From Cephalotus follicularis (taxonomy: Eukaryota > Streptophyta > Magnoliopsida > Oxalidales > Cephalotaceae), in the NCBI GenBank assembly GCA_001972305.1, contig BDDD01000901.1, positions 372,001 to 436,000 of the forward strand: a stretch of 64,000 nucleotides of DNA, read 5' to 3'. This document shows positions 10,887 through 22,540 of this stretch, in pieces. The notes beneath the pieces were generated by a model. That model ran no database searches. It saw nothing but the letters and a program-made list of their open reading frames with translations, and had not been told where the DNA came from. Each line of letters begins with the position of its first letter. Within the stretch, counting starts at the first letter, position 1. The position numbers were made by a program, and so were the translations under genes.

Positions 10887-13138
10887 CTCTGTTTTTCTGC
10901 CGATTTATCGATAACGCGAATGCATGAATGCACTTGATGCAACAATCAATATACAGACATTTCAAGCAACAACAGACAAGCATATAATTATATTAATCAT
11001 CAATTTCACATAAACCTAATTCCAATCTAAATTTTGAGAATGTTTGTTCATCTAACGGTTTTGTGAGAATATCCGTGACTTGTTCTTGAGTCGGTACGAA
11101 GACAAGTTCAATGTCACCTTTTTCTATGTGATCTTTAATGAAGTGATATCTAATGTCAATGTGTTTGGTTCTAGAGTGATGTACTGGATTTTTACCTAAA
11201 CAAATTGCGCTAGTGTTGTCACACCTAATTGGCACTTTTTCATAGTTAAAGCCATAATCAAGAAGTTGTTGTTTCATCCACATTACTTGTACACAACAAC
11301 TTCCAGCGACAATGTACTCAGCTTCGGTTAATAGAAAGTGCTACCGAGTTTTGCTTCTTGCTAAACCAAGAGATGAGCATATTACCTAAGAATGGGCATG
11401 TGCCACTAGTACTTTTTCTATTGACTTTATAGCCTCCAAAGTCAGCATCGGAGTATGTGTGTAAGGTGAAAGAAGAATTTATAGGGTACCAAAGACCTAA
11501 GAATGGTGTATATGCTAAGTATTTGAAGATTCCTTTTACAGCATGCAAATGTGATTCTCTAGGTGAAGCTTGAAATCTAGCACATAGACAAACACTAAAC
11601 AATATATTCGGCCTACTAGCTGTTAAATATAGCAATGAACCTATCATGCTTCTATAAAGTTTTTGGTCTACAGGTTTACCTTGTTCGTCCTTATCCAGCT
11701 TAGTAGTTGAGCTCATTGGAGTCTTACTCTTTTTGGCGCTCTCCATCCCAAATCTTTTAAGTAAGTCTTTGACATACTTTGATTGGTTGATGAAAATTGT
11801 CACACCCGTTCCCTGTAACAACCAATATCCTACCGAGAACGGATATGACGTTCCACATGACAACTTCCTTTCGGAAGTCACCATATGGATTTTATAACTT
11901 AAAAACCGCTTCAAGACTTTCCAAAACCATTCATAAAATTTGACTTTTCCAAAACTTTGAAAATTGTTCTAACTCTTAAATTTTTACGAAAATCGGGCAT
12001 GTAGTATCCGTTTATCGGACTATGCCCCCTGTAAAGAAAAACACATTTTATAATCACACTCCCGAAGGAGGAATCAACAGTTTATAATGGGGCTCAGCCC
12101 TCAACAATCCACATTTTAAAGCAATAAACCTGGGTTGGGCTCAGCCTCAACTGTTTCAACAAGCATTAAAAGTAAATCTATAGGGCTTAGCCCTTTTTAC
12201 CAAAACTAAAAGAGAAAATGTTATATAAAAATATAAGTAAATGCATGATTAAATATTGATGTGGAATGCTGTGCATGTGTTAAAATCCTGGTAGCATGCC
12301 CGGCCCTCGTGGTCCATCTACAGCAACAACTAGCAACTCCTTGCCATCATCTGAAATGGAAACACTGGGAGGGAGTTAGTCCAAATGACTAAGTGAGTAG
12401 AACAAAACATCCCCTGCACATCCATCAAAGAATTGGATGTGCTGAAGAAAATAGATTATCATATAAAGCAAGAATATGGGCAACAACAAGGTAATGTAAA
12501 TCATAAACAAAAGAAATGATCAATAAGATCCAAAATAATAGTCAAAATCAAAAAGAGATATCGAAATCACAAAGGGATATCGAGATCCTCGAAATGTAAA
12601 CGAAATCCACAAATATAATCGAATCCATAAAAGGAAACTCGATACTCAGCAATGGGCTCCATAACTATAAACATAAGTCAAGAATTTGAACAAGATCCAC
12701 AAAAGATAGGACGATCCACAAGGATATCAAGCACATATCAATACTCAACGATACAGTAACATAGGAATCCATGGGACAAATTTCAATGATCAAATCAATG
12801 CTCTACAAATACGATAGAATCACAATAATATCAGTATATATGAATATCAATAATCAAAGACATAATCATGGATTATACATCAAAGTATGTGCCCATAGAG
12901 TCATAAAATATAGGAGGATGCTGGTACCAATCCATCACTGCCTCATATCTGTCGTCATATCACTAGACAATACAATCTGCTATGCCGCCAATCACATGGC
13001 ATCATATCATATCACCGCCAATCACATGGCATCATAATATAACCGCTGCAGCAAATATATAGACCAATAGGCTACAGGATGTGATCATCATCCATCATAC
13101 ACCGGTGCAGAATGCCTATGGTAAACATAACATATATA

Positions 13139-13384
13139 CCTCGACCGAGGGGACGTCGTTATTTCACGGATCTGCCCTCGTCGAAATCACATAACAGAAC
13201 CTCGACCGAGGGGACGTCGATATTTCACGGATCTTCCCTCGTCGGAATCACATATCACAACCTCGACCGAGGGGACGTCGTGTACCACACGGATCTGCCC
13301 TCGTCGGAATCACATATCACAACCTCGACCGAGGGGACGTCGTGTACCACACGGATCTGCCCTCGTCGGAATCACATAGCCAAT
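13139..13384. repeat. 61-bp minisatellite with CCTCGACCGAGG
   Basis: Four copies starting at 13139, 13200, 13261 and 13323. Each begins with the dyad CCTCGACCGAGG, followed by GGACGTCG, which holds a GACGTC palindrome. The later units are nearly identical. It occupies a position comparable to minisatellites in the related solo LTRs. Confidence 0.85.
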
Positions 13385-15417
13385 ACGATGAAATGGATGA
13401 GGGACGGAGCGTCGGCTGCACTCACACTCAGCATACGATCATAGACAATAGTATGCCGCAGATCCAGGTATGGAACCCGGGGGCAGTTCCCACATAGCAC
13501 CCCATCTAGACAATGGGCATACTAAGGAGAGTTGATCGTCGAACGTACCCTCACCATTGACCGGTAATGCATATCAAAAATCCCGGTACCCAGCATCAGA
13601 GCATAACACAGTATCACAACATGTCACAATATCACAATTGTGAGAAGGTGACCAAGTCAACCAGAACATCGAGCATACACCCGCTCGGGAATCATATGAC
13701 AGATAACATGCTCAACACAAGACATACGGGATTGCAAATCCCAATCGAATCATAACACATCATGGAAAACAAAAGGGCACATGAATGTATGAGAATCTCA
13801 AAAACAAATAAAGATGCGGAGGAAAAGTCCCACTCACAGATATCTCAACTAAACACAGAGAATGTGACATTGTCACCAGAGTCGGAAATAATCATTTAGT
13901 TCACAACAATAGTATCACCTTAAAGAAATGACTCGAAAACTCAATCAAATACGGGAATTCCAAAAACCAACTCCAAATCCAAAACAGGGGAATCATAATC
14001 ACATTATCGTAACTTTCAAAAATCGTTAAGTATAAAACAAGAATGTCGAGAACAATAGCTCAAGTATATCATTACGGAGATAGAAGAAACAAATATATCT
14101 CCGCAAGAGCCCAAACGGATATAACAATAACACTAACGATATATGTCCACAGGAGCCAATGTGGACATAACAAGGAGACAAGAAGAATATACAATCAATC
14201 AACGTGTCATACCACTATGAAAATTCAATCGAAATACCATTAAAGGTTTCAAGCAAAACGATTCGAAAATCGATTCAAATTTAACTATCAATAAGGGATT
14301 CCAAGAGAAATTATGGAATAAGCATATCACAAGCCATAAAAGTCAACAAACAGGATATCAACAAGCTTAGGATACCCACAATTCAGAATCGACAAATAAG
14401 CTATCAACAAATCATATGAATCGACAAGCTATGGCATTTAAAAATCACAATAGAGGCAATAAAGGCACATATTAATCATCAACGAATTTCAAAATCAATA
14501 AGATAAAGGAAGGAGATGTTCTACTCACAAATTCAATGCTCATTTCTATAACGAACTAACCCCTCGAAGCTTTGAATTGGCTATCGGATTCCCATCATCG
14601 TTTCAAAACTCTATCAATCGTCACACTGCATAAACAACACATATCCCTTACTTTCTACATATACGCATTTAACACTGTGAGTCACCGAAGCTTTGGCCAA
14701 TTTCCGATCAACCTGCCAAAGTTCCGAAGACATCTAAAATAGCCCCTAAAAAAATTGATCAAATCACATTATTGATCGAAACTCACGACGGCTCGCCCGG
14801 AAACGGGCAGCCATCACCGGCAGTGAGTTGAATCACTGAGTCAACTCGCCGGTCATCCAAAAATTTAGGCCGCTTCACAAAAAAGTCACAAAATGACCTG
14901 GTCTACACGGCTCCGCCCAAGACTCGCCGAGAATCGGCAGCTGCCGCCGCGCCCGAGCTCCGGCCGAGACGCCATTGCTCCGGTCTCACCACCCCTGGCA
15001 TCCACAAGCTTCGGTCTACTCATTGGTGGCCGAGACTCGCCGGGAATCGGCGCCAAACGTGGCGACATAGGCGACAGCGAGTCGGCTCAACTCAGTCGAC
15101 TCAACCGCTAAATCCGGCCGTTTTCGGCCGAATCACGCCACAACAGCCGTCGAAATGGGAAGAGGTGGTCTTCTAGGCCATGACCGCACCCATCCGCGAC
15201 GCCAAAAGTGGCGGACGGCTGTGACAGAGGCCACGGTGCAGGGAAAGAAAAAGAAGAAAAGAGGAGAGAGAAGGAGAATGAGGGGGTTACCAGTGGTGGA
15301 GAAGCCGCAGGGGTTCTTGCCGCCTCCTCCCGGTCGCCGGTCCGACATCTCTCCCGCTCCCTGCATCTCTCTCCCGATCTCTCTTTGTCTCATCTCTCGC
15401 CTCTCTCTGTTATCGAT

Positions 15418-15491
15418 GGCACGGGCGCTATGCGCCCGTGCCTTTGTTTTCTTATTAAGGCGCCAGGCGCCTTCTAGAGACGCCTGGTGTC
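15418..15491. repeat. Perfect GC-rich dyads in solo LTR
   Basis: GGCACGGGCGC, a TAT spacer and the exact complement form an 11-bp stem (centre 15430). AAGGCGCCAGGCGCCTT is an 8-bp stem (centre 15465). GACGCCTGGTGTC is an imperfect dyad (centre 15485). They lie 130-210 bp from the GTGTTACA end. A further dyad cluster of different sequence from the other arrays. Confidence 0.75.
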
Positions 15492-17889
15492 CCGTTTTTT
15501 TTTTAAACTAATATATTATTATAATAAGAATAACCATAATATAAATTACTAATTGCCACTCACGAGATTTCCACGCTCACGTGTTTTGCACGTCGACCTC
15601 GTAAAAGAGACATGGGGTGTTACAAAAATCCCATCCTTTATTTGTTTGACTTGAAGTCCTAGGAAGTAGTTGAGCTCTCCCATCATGCTCATTTCGAATT
15701 CATCCTCCATGATCTTAGCAAAACTCTTGCATAGATTTTCATTAGTAGAACCAAAAATAATATCATCGACATAAATTTGAACAATCAAGATTTCTTTATT
15801 AAAAGTTTTCGTAAAAATAATAATATCTATTGTTCCTCTTTTAAAACCATTTTCAAGTAAGTAACCATTTAATTTTTCATACCAAGTTCTAGGAGCTTGT
15901 TTCAAACCATACAAGACTTTGGAAAGTTTAAAGACATGGTTAGGCAAATGAGGGTTTTCAAACCCGGGAGGTTGTTCTACATATACTTCCTATTTTATTA
16001 AACCATTTAGGAAAGCACTTTTAACATCCATTTGATAAAGCATGAAATCCTTAAAGGATGTATACGCAAGCAGCATATGTATTGATTCTAGCCTAGCTAC
16101 GGGAGCATACGATTCGTCGAAGTCAATTCCCTATTCTTGGGATTATCCCTTAGCAACAAGTCTAGATTTGTTTCTAATTACGGTTCCTTGATCATCTACT
16201 TTATTGCGAAACACCCATTTAGTACCAATTATGTTTTGGTTATTTTTCCTAGGTACTAGGTTCCATACATTATTTCGTTCAAATTGGTTTAATTCTTCTT
16301 GCATCGCATTTATCCAATTTTCGTCTTTTTCGGCCTCTTCTATATTTCTAGGTTCTATTTGTAATAAGAAATCAATATAATTATGATTCAAATTAGACCT
16401 AGTAGTTACTCCTAATCTAGGATTCCCTAAGATAGCTTCGTGGGGGTGACCTCTTACTACCTTCAAAGTGTTAGTGTAAAGCTTCTTGGTAGCTTTGAGA
16501 GGATTCTTCATCTATGGGTTCTTCCTTCTTACTATCATCTAGATTTAGTTCATCAATTTTATTTTCTATAAATTCTAACGAGTCAACATTGATAACTTCT
16601 TTTGAAAGTTTCGGGTTAGTTTCATCAAAGACAACATGCATAGACTCTTCAACAAGTAAGGTTCTTTTATAACAGCATCTATAAGCTCTACTAGAAATTG
16701 AGTAACCAAGAAGGATACCTTCATCGACTTTGGAGTCGAACTTACCGAGATGATCCTTCCCGTTATTGTGGATGAAGCATTTGCACTCGAATGTATGAAA
16801 GTAACCAATGTTAGGCTTACACATTTCTTGAAGAGTCCTATTTTTCCTTTCAACAACCCCATTTTGTTGAGGAGTTCTAGGAGTGGAGAACTCATGTGTA
16901 AATCCGTTTTCTTTACAAAAGTTTTCAAAGAGATTATTTTCGAATTCTTTTCCATGATCACTTCTAATTTTAAAAATAGAAGTGTCTTTTTTCTTTTTGA
17001 ACAATCTTACAAAAACTTGAAAACTCTTTAAAGGTATCGCTTTTATGGGCAAGAAAGATAGTCCATGTAAATCTAGAAAAATCATCTACTATGACCATGG
17101 CATAAGATTTACTACCAAGACTTCTAATATCTATTGGACCAAATAAATCTATATGTAAGAGTTGTAATGGCCTAGATGTAGAGACTATGTCATTACTCTT
17201 AAAGGATGCCCTAGTTTGTTTTCCTTGTTGACATGCGTCACAAATTTTATCCTTCTCAAAGCTAAGTTTAGGAAGACCCTTAACTAATTCATGCTTTAAG
17301 AGCTTTGAAATGTTTGACATTCCCATATGACCTAATCTCCTATGCCATAGCCAACTATCCTCATTTATTGAAACTAAACATTTAACGTTTTGTAGGTCAT
17401 TTAAATCTACAATATAGACATTTCCTTGTCCGTGTCCTATGAACCTAGTTTGATCATTATTAATGTCTATTACTCGACATATATCCTTTTCAAAAATGAC
17501 TTTACAATCCTTGTCACATAATTGACTTATGCTCAAGAGATTGTGTGTTAGCTCATTCACATATAATACATTATGAATAAGAGTTCGATTGTTACCTATG
17601 AAGCCGAAACGCATAATCTTTCCTTTAGCATTATCTCCAAAAGTAACAACTCCCCCTTCCTTTGATTTGTAGTTGATAAACAGACTTTTGTCATCAGTCA
17701 TATGCTTGGAACATCCACTATCCAAGTACCATTGCGTTTTCTTGGATAGTGCCTTCAAGAACATCTACAAAAATAAATTCAGGTTTTTGTTTGAGGTACC
17801 CAACTAATTTTGGGTCCCTTGGGTTTAGTTACAATGGTTCCTTTCGGAACCCAACTTTTCTTTATTCTAACAAAGTTTGAGTCGTTCAA

Positions 17890-18237
17890 AATATTTTACT
17901 TGTAAAAGCAAGAGGTGGAAACATGTCCTAGTTTACCACAATTATTACAAGATACATTTATTTTTCTATTTTGCATAATAACTCTTTTATGAAAACAAGA
18001 GAATGATGTATGTTAGAGTTTACCACAATGGTTACAAGGATTATTTACAATTTTCTTGTTCATGGCATTTTTCTTGTGAAAGCAAGCAGATGATATATGT
18101 CCATATTTACCACAATAATTACAAGAGTTAAAATTGTTTCTCTTAATCATGGCATTTGTTTTATGATAACACAATGAAGATATATGCCCTATCTTACCAC
18201 AATATTCACAAGTAACTTTCAAAACTTTCTTCTTAAA
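17890..18237 (-). repeat. Four 87-bp tandem units, each a CCHC knuckle
   Basis: The shared plus-strand string TTACCACAAT recurs with TACC at 18195, 18108, 18021 and 17934, exactly 87 bp apart. Each unit codes a C-X2-C-X4-H-X4-C knuckle of the form CNYCGKxGHISSxC followed by a basic linker. The gag-only Sirevirus at 34741-36444 has one such C-terminal knuckle only. Confidence 0.85.
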
Positions 18238-19703
18238 AGAGACTTTTTCTACTTTATTCTTTTCTATCATTTCTTTCCTTTCAAAGAAATTTTGATAATG
18301 TTTTACATTATTCATCTCTTCATAACCTAGTCCGGCCTTATCAAATACACACATTTGCATTCCTAAAAGATTTTCTAACTTTTCACTACTACTAGAGAAC
18401 TTAGAAAAGGCTTTCTTTAGGGCTTCTACTTCAACCTTAAGATTTTTATTTTCTTTTTCTAAGTGAGCTACTTCATTTTCTAGAAATTCTATTTCTATAT
18501 CCTTAGAGTTGCTTTCCTTAGTCAAATCAATCGTTTTTAGTTCATAATTTTCATTCGTCAAAGTTTTAACCTTTTTCATTAGAGAAGCAATCATAGAGTT
18601 ATATTTTTCACACATAATAATAAGTTCATCGTAAGTTACCTCTTCACTTTCCTCCTCTTCTTCTTCCTCGAAGGCCATCAATGCTAGTTGAGCAACTTGT
18701 TCCCGAGTATCCTCATTTGAGCTTGATTCGTCGCTATCATCCCAAGTAGCGACTATTGCTTTCTTCTTCTTTATGAACTCCTTCTTCTTTAGTTGGGGGC
18801 AATCACTCTTGTAATGCCCCGGTTTGTTGCATTCGTAACATGCGACTTCTTCCTTTTTGCTTGACTCTCCCTTTTGATGAAATTTCTTGCTTGATTTTCC
18901 ACCAAACTTCTTTTTGTTGGCAAGGAACTTTTTGAACTTTCTTGTGAAGAAAGCAAGGTCTTCATCATCATCATCGGAGTCATCAATTTCGGATGATTTT
19001 AGGGCTACCACCTTTTTCTTCTTTTTCTCCTTCTCTTCATCATCGACTCTCTTTTGCATAGATAGTTCATGGGTCATTAGTGACCCTAGTAGATCCTCCA
19101 AGGGAATGATGCTTAAATTATTTGCCTCTTCGATTGCGGTGACCTTGGACAACCATGATCTAGGCAAGCACCTGAGAATCTTTCTTACCAATTCACTGTT
19201 AGAATAAGTTTTATCTAACGATTGCAAAGCATTAATAATATTTGTAAATCTTATGAACATAGATTTAATGTCCTCGTCTTCATTCATTGAGAACAATTCA
19301 TATTCGTGAACTAACATACTAATTTTAGCATCTTTTACTTGGTTCGTTCCTTCGTAGGTGACTTCGAGTCTATCCCACATTTCTTTAGCAGAATTGCAAG
19401 ATGAAACTCTATTAAACTCACTAGAGTTTATGGCACAAATAATTATATGCTTAGATTTTGCATTCATTTGTATTCTTCTCCTATCATTATCATCATATGT
19501 ATTCCTAGGCTTAGGAAGAACATCCCCATTTTCACTCCTAATAGTAGGAAGATTTAGACCGTCAATAATGACATCCCACAAATTATAATATAGGGATGTA
19601 TAAAGATTGTCAATTTTGCCTTTCAATGGCTATAATTGTTTCCATCAAAAAATGGGGGTTTTGAGATGTTTTGACTCTCTCCGTTGTTCATGTTCATTGA
19701 CAT
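18013..19703 (-). pseudogene. Sirevirus-like gag with expanded zinc knuckles
   Basis: The likely start is ATG at 19703 (MSMNMNNGES). A stop and a frameshift occur before residue 45, after which 537 codons are open (19626-18013). Order: UBN2-type capsid region with SNSELVRKILRCLPRSW at about residues 140-160, an acidic linker, a CCHC knuckle CYECNKPGHYKSDC at about 262-275, a coiled coil at about 350-430, the lineage-typical CVFDKAGLGYEEM, and C-terminal knuckles such as CEYCGKIGHISSLC and CNYCGKYGHISSAC. Two more knuckle units continue past the stop to about 17900. The knuckle units repeat exactly every 87 bp (29 codons). The product would be the nucleocapsid protein. Confidence 0.85.
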
Positions 19704-19750
19704 TCTAGGTCGTTAAAAGCTCTAGCAATTAAGAATTATAAGCTAACCTA

Positions 19751-19762
19751 TCTCTGATACCA
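19751..19762 (-). other. Primer-binding site of the Sirevirus-like element
   Basis: The minus strand reads TGGTATCAGAGA two bases from the 5' LTR, matching the initiator-methionine tRNA 3' end used by most plant Copia elements (TGGTATCAGAGC). Confidence 0.85.
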
Positions 19763-19764
19763 AT

Positions 19765-21191
19765 TGAATATACTACAAGGGGGGGTGAATTGTAGTATTA
19801 ACTAATTTTATTTACTTTTTCGAATTTAATCAAATTTAAGCAATGAACACAAATTAAATATGCAATCAACAATAAACAAATAAAGTAATTTGCAAAGAAA
19901 GGGTTAGAGAGATGCAAACTGATTTTATAGTGGTTCAGCAAAAGTCGTGCCTACGTCCACTTTCCCAAGGTCCTATTTGAGTTTACACTAGTGTTCCACC
20001 AGAACACAATCTCCGAATATCTTTACGGAGGCTATTCAGTGCACCTTACAAATTTCTGTGATTGACCTCAATCACAAGGGTTCACTCACCTTTCTTCACT
20101 TTAGGGTTCACTCCCCTAAGTGTTGATTACAAAAAATGATAAGTGTTTTTATGTAACCTCTCTAAGGTTTAATTTGGCTATTTTGATTACAATAAGTAGT
20201 TTACTCTCAAAATAGATGAATAAAGCTTGATCTTGCTTTGATATAAAAATTATGGATTTTTTCTCTTGATTTTTGCTTGAATGATCTTCACTTGTTTTTC
20301 TAATTTCTTGTTCTTCTTGTTTTTTTTTTTGGCTGACTTGACTTAATAGACTTTTTGTGTGGACCTTGGGAGTAGTTGTATTTAGCCTTGAGGCTTGTTC
20401 CTTTTATCTTGGGAAGTGTAACTTCAGTCTTGGAAGTTGTTCTATCAGTCTTGAAAGTTGTTCCCACTTCAAACGATGCATTAAAACTGCTGTCAGTAAT
20501 TGTCCCCGCGTGTCAAAGCATCGCCGCTTAGATGTCCATTGGATATTTGAATTTTTGAAGTTTTGCTCCAAGTGCTGAAGGTCTTGATCTCTATGTCAAC
20601 TGAGTGTCACAAAGCGTTGACGCTTTCTTTTTAGCGTCGCCGCTTAGCACTTTTAATTGTTTTCATACATCCCTGGAATTAACCGCTGACACCTTGTCTT
20701 CAAAGCACTGACGCTTTATTCTGAGCATCGCCGATTTGTTCAATTTAATTTCCCTTCACACATCTCTCGTTTTAACCGTTGATAACTCCCCCTTAACTGT
20801 TGACGCCTTGGATCAAAGCGCTGACGCTTTCTTCTGAGTTTCGCCGCTTAGTGCACTTTGATTGGCATTGGACAACACTATTTTTAACCACTGATATGAG
20901 GTGCTAAACCGATGGCGCCTGGCTTCAAAGCGTTGACGCTTTATTTAGGGCGTTGATGGTTTGGGATTTTTCTCCTTTGCTCCAAATGTTTCAACTGTTG
21001 ACGCTTTTCTCTTGGGCGTCGAAGGTCTCACAAAGCGCTGACGGTTTCATTGTGACCGTCGACGCTTAGACATGTATCTGTAATTTTCTGTTTTGACTTT
21101 GCAAGTTTTATCTTTAACTTTCACAATAAGAAACTTTGTTAAATACAAATATGTTATCATCAAAATATGGATTGAGATATAAATGCCAACA
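19765..21191 (-). mobile_element. 5' LTR of the Sirevirus-like element
   Basis: 1427 bp. On the minus strand it starts TGTTGGCAT and ends TATATTCA. It is followed on the right by the CATCT duplication (21192-21196) and on the left by the PBS. It is similar along its length to 7325-8746. The dyad array is at 20512-21069. Confidence 0.9.
20512..21069. repeat. Phased dyad array in 5' LTR
   Basis: Pairs such as AAAGCGTTGACGCTTT, 5 bp, TAGCGTCGCCGCTTAG, and AAAGCGCTGACGGTTT, 5 bp, TGACCGTCGACGCTTA. All six pairs I aligned have centres 21 bp apart. On the minus strand (element sense) the array lies in the first part of the LTR, where U3 is expected. Confidence 0.85.
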
Positions 21192-21196
21192 CATCT

Positions 21197-21879
21197 TATG
21201 CAACCTACGTCCAACATAATAAATATGGCATGGCTAAGGACTTTACTATAAGTGATAGACTTGAGCCATAGTCATCCATTGGTCTCCCTAGGTGAAAGAT
21301 AACATTCTAATTATTACAAAATGCATCATGCATCCATGGCCTTCAAAGGTCTTGTATCTTCTCTTCTCTTTTTGTTTCCTCCTTTGTCAATCCTTCTTTA
21401 AATATTACGAGTGAAATAAATATACACAAATTTAAATTACACTCTAATAAATAAAGAAGAGAATACAAACTTGAGGGGTGAAGAGATTATATTCTTAAAA
21501 GTGTATAAGAGGAGAACAATTATGGTGCATGCAAGAACCTTATTACAAACCAATGACACCATAAAGAAATAAAAAGAATAAATCATCCACAAAAGAAACC
21601 AAAAGTTAGTTCATGTCCCTTGGGCATTTATTATGCATAAGAAAATTAAAGTAAAAATTAATTAAACAATTCAGTGAACCGCGCTTGGAAACTTAAATTA
21701 TGACGTGGTCTAGTGGCTTAACTCCCACTAGATCAAGTAATAATTCATGGATCCCCTAAGTACTTCAATTTTAGGTTCTAAACCAAAGTCCAAGATTGAT
21801 CTTACACATATTCCATGGTTTCAAAAGTTTGCTACCATTGCACGTCTCCGAACTTTACTTTCGACAATGGAACATATGT
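21197..21879. other. Unassigned flank right of the Sirevirus-like element
   Basis: AT-rich sequence with no credible ORF, continuing the pre-insertion sequence that ends at 7324. No LTR, terminal repeat or gene could be recognised. Confidence 0.4.
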
Positions 21880-22540
21880 GAGCTTTGCGTTCAAGTCAAG
21901 GAAGATGCAAGAAAAAATCTGCACTATGTAGAAAATGAGAAAAAAAAATCTGCACTTCTAGCTTTGCAACAACAATTTTCCCAAGTCTACGAACCCAGTC
22001 AGTTGACCTCCGAATAATAATCTCAGACTTGGGAAATGTTCATAGTGATCTCTACTACAAGTGTAGTGCATCATCCAATGGCCCCTACACCTGTAATAAA
22101 GACAGCAGGGTCATAAAAACTGTTGGCGCACACAAAACTGCATTGTGAAGAGAATTTAGAAATTTCTGCGATTAAAAAATCTGCACTTGCAGGTTGTGCG
22201 GAAACTAGTTACCCACCCAGTCCGTTGACCTCAGAATAATAATTTGGGACTTGGGAAATGTTCATAGTGAAATCTACTACAAGTGTAGGGCATTATCCAG
22301 TGGCCCCTGCACCTGTAATAACCATAGCATAGTCACAAAAACTGTTTGCGCACACAAAACTGCATTGTGAAGAGAATGTAGAAATTTCTGCACTTAAAAA
22401 TCTGCACTTGCAAATTGTGCAGAAACTAGTTTCCCAAGTGTATGAACCCAGTCCGTTGACCTCCGAATAACAATCCAAAAATTAGGAAATGGTCGTGGTG
22501 TACTCTAGTACAAGGATAAGGTAGCACCCATTGCCCCATT
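21880..22540. repeat. 222-231 bp tandem repeat, three units
   Basis: The anchor GACCTCxGAATAA recurs at 22005, 22227 and 22458 (steps 222 and 231). Units share CTACTACAAGTGTAG, the phrase TGGCCCCTxCACCTGTAATAA and AAACTGTTxGCGCACACAAAACTGC. The third unit is broken by the solo LTR at 22541. Related words reappear after it at 25159-25230. No coding potential is seen. Confidence 0.75.

Larger units (their letters stand above)
11798..15624. mobile_element. Solo LTR inserted in reverse transcriptase
   Basis: The unit starts TGTCACACCCG and ends GGGGTGTTACA, with AAAAT duplications at 11793-11797 and 15625-15629. It is 3827 bp with no PBS, PPT or protein domain. It shares a block reading AACCCGGGGGCAGTTCCCA with the solo LTRs at 3180 and 22541, so the families are related. 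It has a 61-bp minisatellite at 13139-13384 and strong GC-rich dyads at 15418-15491. Short ORFs near 14886-15511 follow GC-rich repeats and show no known domain. Confidence 0.88.
10993..17764 (-). pseudogene. Copia pol (protease, integrase, RT, RNase H), broken
   Basis: Read on the minus strand. Protease motif DSGCSKHMT is near 17720. The pre-integrase has HRRLGHMGMSN and CDACQQGKQ. The integrase core is in two frames, with D in LLHIDLFGP, D in IRSDHGKEF and E in NGVVERKNRT. A stretch of the integrase core is missing after RTLQEM, where the sequence jumps to KPNIGYFHTFE. RT has the entry region TKWVFRNKVDDQG and the catalytic YVDDI. RNase H has SDADFGGYKVNRKSTSG and the tail VFPTQEQVTDILTKP in variant form. 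RT is split at 11798-15624 by a solo LTR and rejoins exactly when one AAAAT copy is removed. Several frameshifts and stops make it inactive. Confidence 0.85.
7325..21191 (-). mobile_element. Sirevirus-like Ty1/Copia element, full structure, with nested solo LTR
   Basis: Two LTRs (7325-8746 and 19765-21191) in direct orientation enclose gag, protease, integrase, RT and RNase H in Copia order on the minus strand. Both LTRs start TGAATATACTACA on the plus strand. The element is flanked by CATCT on both sides. PBS and PPT are present. Several PPT-like tracts upstream of the 3' LTR, a long gag with coiled coil and zinc knuckles, and palindrome arrays in the LTRs fit the Sirevirus (SIRE) lineage. 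That lineage call is inference. Frameshifts, stops, a deletion in integrase and a 3.8-kb solo LTR inside RT make it non-functional. An extra ORF sits in the 3' region. Confidence 0.9.

Noticed and set aside
14886..15511. GC-rich overlapping ORFs of 60-118 codons
   Set aside because: They occupy one end of a solo LTR. The translations are arginine- and serine-rich with no domain and overlap in opposite frames.
20512..21069. CRISPR-like look of regularly spaced palindromic repeats
   Set aside because: Units are 16 bp with 5-bp gaps, imperfect, and inside plant LTRs. There are no cas genes and the sequence is eukaryotic.
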